Shown here: positions 59,386 through 64,000 of the stretch, piece by piece
How positions within the stretch are numbered: the first letter of the stretch is position 1
Layout: every line of letters starts with the position of its first letter
NCBI RefSeq assembly: GCF_024808255.1
Contig: NZ_JANTYS010000003.1
Location: 248,001 to 312,000, forward strand
Origin: Mucilaginibacter dorajii
Lineage (GTDB): Bacteria; Bacteroidota; Bacteroidia; Sphingobacteriales; Sphingobacteriaceae
Direction: 5' to 3'
DNA: 64,000 bases
Notes under the pieces: model-generated
The model's database searches: none
What the model was told of the DNA's origin: nothing
The model's input: the letters and a program-made list of their open reading frames with translations, nothing else
Translations under genes and position numbers: made by a program

Positions 59386-62300
59386 TTTTTATTATTTTAT
59401 ATAGCGTTTCTGAATTATCTAATGACACCTTAAGGATATACACGCCGCTGCTAAGACTGGATAGATCTAAAGCGATTATGCCCGATTGGTTTGAATATTG
59501 CGCAGCATAAAGTACCTGCCCGGTTTTTACGCTACTGATTTGAATAATGGCCTTGTTAATAACATCATTACCAATACTCAGGTTTAACGTACTTTCAAAA
59601 GGATTGGGGTAAATCAATACCTTGTTTGAAACGATGATGTCTTTCTGAATAATGCCCTGGCATTCCTTGTCGGTGCTAACTGTCAGATTATTCATTCCTT
59701 TTGACAGGGACAGGGTTATCTGATTTTCTGTTGTAGCGTACAACACACCATTTAAATTTACATTGTAGCTGGCACCGCCCTGTAAATTTAAACTTATGCT
59801 ATTGGTGCTTTTATTTACCGTTGAATAAACCGATAGGTCTTTCGGCTCGGTAACTACCACGTTGTTACATCGTATATAGTCGGGTTGTGCGGCTATTGTT
59901 ATACAAACACCATAATTTCCTGCCGATAAATTTTGTACCTGCAAGGAATCAGTAAATTGATAGGACGTGGTTACACTATTATTTACTGTAATAGCGGCGG
60001 TATAATTTAAAGATTTGGCCGCTTTGATATTTATCGATCCATTATTTTTCCCTTTACAGCTTGCGCTTGTTACTGATATGCTAAAGTTTGTTACTGGTAG
60101 CGATACAAATAATGTTTGGTTAACAGGGCTTGCCGCGGTATAGATTTTGTTGCCCGCCTGCGATGCGGTAATTACACTTGTTCCCGGGCCAACTACATGT
60201 ATTTTCCCATTAACTATAGTTGCAACAGTGCTGTCGCCGCTGGTATAAGTTACCGGTAAACCCGAACTTGCGGTCGCGCCGGCATCAAAATCCGCGTCGC
60301 CCTCCTTTTTTCTGGAAATGGCGTTAAACGTAATGATTTGAAGCCCTCCTGTCAACTGAGTAATTTCGTTGGGAGGCAAGGCATAGTTGTACACTCTGAA
60401 ATCGTTGATAGTACCATTGAACAATGGATCAGCATATTGACTGCGACCAATGTAGTTCAATATTGGTTTAAAATCCAATGGACGTGTGGTGATTGCGGTA
60501 GAGGCAGCCACCTGTACGCCATTGACATATATAATTACGCCAGTCGAATCTAAGGTTACAGCCACATGAGACCATACGCCCGAAGGCAACGCCGGTGCTT
60601 CTAAACCTTGTTCTGTCCCGCTATTCTTAATGGCAAAGCGCAACCCCGCCCCTGAATTTGGTGTTAAAAACATATATTGATCCTGGTCGTTCCCAAAATC
60701 GAAAATGCGTTGCCCGGCAGAACCTCCGTTCCAATACACCCACGCGGCAATGGTGATCTTTTGCTGATTTGCCAATGTTGCAGGTAGTTGTACGAAGGCA
60801 TTTGTGCCGTTAAGCGCGATAGCCTGTTTACTAACCTTGCCCGAAACGAATGAAACCCCTCCATACGGTGCCCCATGGTTCAGGTTAATCGTGCTATCAA
60901 TGGTATTTCCATCAAATGAGAGTTGAGTTACAAGGCTTTTAGCGCCGGTTGTAGTAGCCGAAACTTCGTTTGAATAAGCAGAACTATTCAAAGATTTATC
61001 CACCGCTTTGATTTTATAAAAATACGTACCTGTTATGGTGGTGGTATTATCCACAAAAGAGGTTGAAGTTATGTTGCGTGCAATGGTAGTATAAGTACCT
61101 CCTGCGGTTCCTGAACGATAAATATTATATCCTGCAACGTCTTTGTCAGGGCTGGCAGTCCAGTTCAACAATACAGATTCGGCGTTTGTCTTGGCAACAA
61201 AATTAGTTGGGGTAGCGGGCGCAATAAATTCTACCGCTGCACCAACAGGTAAAAAACGCCATTGTTGGTCGGTAGATGCTGTTTTGTCCCACTGACAGAT
61301 GTTTGCCCCATCGGCGGTGCTACCGCCAGATACATCGATACATTTTGCACTCTGACGACTACGGATATAGAACCAGCCATCCTGGGCATATTCCAGATAC
61401 CATTGCTGGGCAGCATTTTTATTATCATCCCATGCGTCAATGGTAGCACCATTGTCCAGTGAAAAGTTCAAAAGGTCTGCCGCTTTACTACTGTTTACAT
61501 TAATAAGTGAAAAGTAACTGAAGTCGCCGCCTATCCTTGAATCTACCGGGGTTACATCCCATTGTTGATAAGCTGCCCCCGTGCTGGTTGCCTGCACCAG
61601 ATTGGTACCTGCTACCGTGCCACCTCCTGCAACTTGCAGCACTTTACCGCTATTGCGGTTCACCAACACATAACGCCCGTTGATAACAGGTTGAATATCC
61701 TCGCCCCAGGTTACATTTACCACTCTTTCGGCATTGGTTTGTCCATTTTGGTAACTGCCGGGAGCGCCCCCTGGCATTACCATGGTGTATTCACGTTGCG
61801 GGCCAATGCCATTGTAGTACACATCTTTATCTTTAGAAACAAAACGATAAGTGGTTGTGACCCCTTGCCGTTCGGACATGCCCGCAAAGGCCTGTACCTT
61901 GCCATCAAGCCCCCGGTAAACCGATGCCGCCGTCCAGTTTGGGCGGTGTTCGGCATATCCCAGCCGCACGCCATCGCTGGCTTTTACAAACTCTCCCCGG
62001 GCATACTCTGCGGTGCCCCACCAAATACCGGCTTGCATACCATATTCAACACCAACCATCGCTTCCATTACATTGTGCAATTCATCATTAGTTGCATAAT
62101 TATTGTTAGCTCTCACGGTTTGTTGAAAAGTGGCATAGTTATCAAAACTACCGGCAAGCTGGTGGGTATTTCCTTCATCTAATTTATCTTTTAAAGGGAG
62201 GTACCAAATTAAGGCCTGGTCGTCATTAAGCGTGTTGCCCCCGCTGATACGAATGTTGGTAAAGCGGGAATTACTTTTCAACAAGCCGGCAATATTATAA

Positions 62301-62875
62301 AAATCGTTAACTGTACCTTGTTGGCTTAATGGATTATCCGGCTCATTAAATGGCGAAACGGTTACTACGGTGCGTCCGGCATCCTGGTGCCGTTTGGTAG
62401 TTACATCTATCAGTTTTGCCCAATTAGCGGCATTGCCCATAAACGATGCATCAACGCTGGGGTTGTCGTCATTTAACACCACTTTGGTATTTGTGCCCAG
62501 CCAGGTATTAATTATATTTATTCGTTGATTAAGCGTGGCCAGTTCGGCGGGTGCAAGGTCGCCATTTACCAATGCGGAAGTTGGCGTGAACGATGATCGC
62601 ACCAAACCCACCCGGTCAGCACCCATAAAGGCTACTCCCCGTCTAACATTTACTTCACTGAGCCATGCCAAATCTAATCCAAACGTAATTGGTTTGGAAA
62701 CCCCTGCATCCGTAACTCTAAATGGCACTGTCCTATCCGGAATAGGCTGGGCAACAAAGTAGTTACTTGCACTTGTGGTTTGTGCAGAAACGTACGGCGA
62801 AGCCATTATGCCCAAAGCTAACAGTCCTGATTTGCACAGGCTATCCAGCTTAAAAATAGCAGTTTTGATTTTCAC
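59375..62875 (-). CDS. Multidomain T9SS-secreted glycosidase-like protein
   Basis: 1166 aa. Signal peptide (about 1-31, ending YVSAQ), an N-terminal part (about 40-395) that looks like a clan-GH-A TIM-barrel glycosidase (VSPFNEPDNP at about 175, where NEP fits the acid/base Glu), a ricin-type trefoil (about 398-545, QW motifs as QQWRFLP), an FN3 domain (about 555-645), a concanavalin/LamG domain (about 650-840; ITIAAWVYWNGG, YIGRSQ), Ig-like and repeat regions (about 850-1080), and a type IX C-terminal domain (about 1085-1166; VLIYPNPFESTLNLSI, SSGVYILKV). The polysaccharide target is not shown. First gene of an operon with the FN3 lipoprotein. Confidence 0.88.
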   Translation of the reverse strand: MKIKTAIFKLDSLCKSGLLALGIMASPYVSAQTTSASNYFVAQPIPDRTVPFRVTDAGVSKPITFGLDLAWLSEVNVRRGVAFMGADRVGLVRSSFTPTSALVNGDLAPAELATLNQRINIINTWLGTNTKVVLNDDNPSVDASFMGNAANWAKLIDVTTKRHQDAGRTVVTVSPFNEPDNPLSQQGTVNDFYNIAGLLKSNSRFTNIRISGGNTLNDDQALIWYLPLKDKLDEGNTHQLAGSFDNYATFQQTVRANNNYATNDELHNVMEAMVGVEYGMQAGIWWGTAEYARGEFVKASDGVRLGYAEHRPNWTAASVYRGLDGKVQAFAGMSERQGVTTTYRFVSKDKDVYYNGIGPQREYTMVMPGGAPGSYQNGQTNAERVVNVTWGEDIQPVINGRYVLVNRNSGKVLQVAGGGTVAGTNLVQATSTGAAYQQWDVTPVDSRIGGDFSYFSLINVNSSKAADLLNFSLDNGATIDAWDDNKNAAQQWYLEYAQDGWFYIRSRQSAKCIDVSGGSTADGANICQWDKTASTDQQWRFLPVGAAVEFIAPATPTNFVAKTNAESVLLNWTASPDKDVAGYNIYRSGTAGGTYTTIARNITSTSFVDNTTTITGTYFYKIKAVDKSLNSSAYSNEVSATTTGAKSLVTQLSFDGNTIDSTINLNHGAPYGGVSFVSGKVSKQAIALNGTNAFVQLPATLANQQKITIAAWVYWNGGSAGQRIFDFGNDQDQYMFLTPNSGAGLRFAIKNSGTEQGLEAPALPSGVWSHVAVTLDSTGVIIYVNGVQVAASTAITTRPLDFKPILNYIGRSQYADPLFNGTINDFRVYNYALPPNEITQLTGGLQIITFNAISRKKEGDADFDAGATASSGLPVTYTSGDSTVATIVNGKIHVVGPGTSVITASQAGNKIYTAASPVNQTLFVSLPVTNFSISVTSASCKGKNNGSINIKAAKSLNYTAAITVNNSVTTSYQFTDSLQVQNLSAGNYGVCITIAAQPDYIRCNNVVVTEPKDLSVYSTVNKSTNSISLNLQGGASYNVNLNGVLYATTENQITLSLSKGMNNLTVSTDKECQGIIQKDIIVSNKVLIYPNPFESTLNLSIGNDVINKAIIQISSVKTGQVLYAAQYSNQSGIIALDLSSLSSGVYILKVSLDNSETLYKIIKNEK

Positions 62876-63216
62876 AATATTTTTTGATTTAATTGGTTAT
62901 CAGGGAATAAAACAGGAACACAGGTTAACCTCAGCGATGGTTTCTAAGTTCTGAGTATCCGTTTTATTATATGATTGCCTATAAGACCAGATTATGAATA
63001 AAAGGGTGAATAGCCTTGTGGTTTTTATACCGTTGTGGGAAAGTTATATCTGCTTTCGTACAAGGGTATTTATCTAACAAAATCACAACGTGACACTTAG
63101 AAACTCTTTTGAAATCACCCAATAATGTAAAATAACCCCCGTGTTATTGCTATTGTAAACTAATGGCCTGCTATTTATTTAGTTTTGCGTTAGTTGTTCA
63201 CTAATGTGTTTAAATA
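62876..63216. other. Gene-free region between divergent genes
   Basis: About 340 bases between the T9SS protein (reverse) and the ABC exporter (forward). I see no gene, no terminator and no clear dyad; it should hold both promoters. The reverse frames that overlap this region (63210-63666) are shadows of the exporter. Confidence 0.5.
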
Positions 63217-64000
63217 TTGGATACCAGCCGCCCACCAAAAAATACAATCAACCAGGTTACCTTAAAGGAACGATTTGAAGCCCTTAAAAATTTGCCGGCT
63301 TTTTTTAAACTGGTATGGCAAACTAACCACTGGATGACGGCGGTTAACGCGTTGCTGCGAATTGCGCGCTCTGCTATGCCCCTTGGGTTATTGTATGTGG
63401 GCAAGCTGATCATCGATAGGGTGGTTTTGATAAGCCACGCACCTGTTAAGGATTTAACCCTGCTTTGGGAACTGGTTGGACTGGAGTTTGCGCTGGCAAT
63501 ACTTACTGATGCTTTGAGCCGTGCTATTACGCTGATGGATAGCTTGCTTGGCGATTTGTTTAGTAACCACACCTCGGTAAAGATTATGGCACACGCTGCA
63601 ACGCTGGATCTTGACCAATTTGAAGATTCGGTGTTTTATGATAAACTGGAGCGGGCGCGCCAGCAAACCATAGGTCGCACTATATTGCTGTCGCAGGTGA
63701 TGAGCCAGGTACAGGATTTGATCACCATGGGTTTTTTAGCTGTTGGTTTGATGGCTTTTAACCCCTGGTTGATAATTTTACTTCTGATAGCTATTATTCC
63801 GGCTTTTTTAGGCGAATCGTACTTTAATGATCGTAGTTACGCTCTCACCCGTGGGCAAACACCAGAGCGACGGGAACTTGATTATATCCGCTACCTGGGG
63901 GCCAGTGATGAAACGGCTAAAGAGGTAAAGATCTTCGATCTTTCGGGGTTTATTATTAGTCGTTTTAAAGAACTTTCAGATAAGTTTTATGGCGATAATA
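63217..64000 (+). CDS. ABC transporter, permease/ATPase half-transporter, N-terminal part
   Basis: Partial: the gene runs past the window end, with 261 residues visible. A stop in frame at 63211 and the next possible start TTG at 63217 give M-DTSRPPKNTINQVTLKERFEALKNLP. The visible part is the transmembrane domain of an exporter: helices around LRIARSAMPLGLLYVGKLII, LTLLWELVGLEFALAILTDALS and MGFLAVGLMAFNPWLIILLLIAIIPAFLGE. The conserved segment ELDYIRYLGASDETAKEVKIFDL before the window end fits ABC exporters with an EAA-like coupling helix. Start is uncertain because TTG is a rare start codon; the substrate cannot be told. Confidence 0.8.
   Translation, partial: MDTSRPPKNTINQVTLKERFEALKNLPAFFKLVWQTNHWMTAVNALLRIARSAMPLGLLYVGKLIIDRVVLISHAPVKDLTLLWELVGLEFALAILTDALSRAITLMDSLLGDLFSNHTSVKIMAHAATLDLDQFEDSVFYDKLERARQQTIGRTILLSQVMSQVQDLITMGFLAVGLMAFNPWLIILLLIAIIPAFLGESYFNDRSYALTRGQTPERRELDYIRYLGASDETAKEVKIFDLSGFIISRFKELSDKFYGDN

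Overview
The window comes from a Bacteroidota chromosome, most likely Sphingobacteriaceae (Mucilaginibacter or Pedobacter-like). Evidence: a hybrid two-component regulator next to a SusC/SusD pair, TAnnTTTG-type -7 promoter elements, A/T-rich start regions without strong Shine-Dalgarno sequences, a type IX secretion C-terminal domain, M56/BlaI and LytS/LytTR pairs, and many intergenic dyad repeats. The genus is an inference; no 16S gene is present.

Region 1 (1-20.6 kb) is the main accessory locus. A partial quinone-oxidoreductase gene is followed by a hybrid histidine kinase/AraC regulator (880-5031), SusC (5783-8986), SusD (9011-10756), a seven-CXXCH multiheme cytochrome c (11008-12225), a large FG-GAP/UnbV lipoprotein (12264-15842), a DUF1080 plus PA14-like protein (15974-17809), a propeller dehydrogenase-like protein with a C-terminal cytochrome c domain (about 17843-19789) and a second DUF1080 protein (19816-20595). 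No classical glycosidase or lyase is present. DUF1080 is the 3-keto-glycoside hydrolase family, so I read this as an oxidative glycan-utilisation locus: import by SusCD, oxidation of a sugar with electrons passed to c-type cytochromes, then cleavage of the keto-sugar. The palindrome CAATCGATTG lies before three of its transcription units and may be a shared operator.

Region 2 (20.7-37.6 kb) is mostly housekeeping: a MetE-like protein, a VOC protein, an MscS channel, a PEP mutase/isocitrate lyase-like enzyme, tRNA-Gly(GCC), a GNAT acetyltransferase, a fasciclin protein, isocitrate dehydrogenase, purK and purE (separated by a four-helix-bundle gene inside an inverted repeat), YqgE/AlgH, pdxH and an isolated nuoC.

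Region 3 (37.6-49.2 kb) holds a BlaI/M56 sensor pair with two clear operator dyads, topoisomerase IB, a LytS/LytTR two-component pair, an Rpn/PD-(D/E)XK nuclease, an aldo/keto reductase, threonine aldolase and two paralogous secreted proteins.

Region 4 (49.6-64 kb) holds two Tat-exported enzymes (an FAD amine oxidase and a HisC-like aminotransferase), a secreted Hint-domain protein, an SDR, a diheme cytochrome c, a zinc-ribbon microprotein, a biotin carboxylase, a HAD phosphatase, a fibronectin-like lipoprotein, a 1166-aa T9SS-secreted glycosidase-like protein and the start of an ABC exporter that runs off the window.

Intergenic DNA is rich in repeats. The clearest is a family of about 226-254 bp with inverted ends, in three copies (37769, 53691, 58328). 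Two copies have good 9-bp target duplications and two sit inside terminator-like hairpins. Other long dyads lie between convergent genes, and some are read into protein C-termini.
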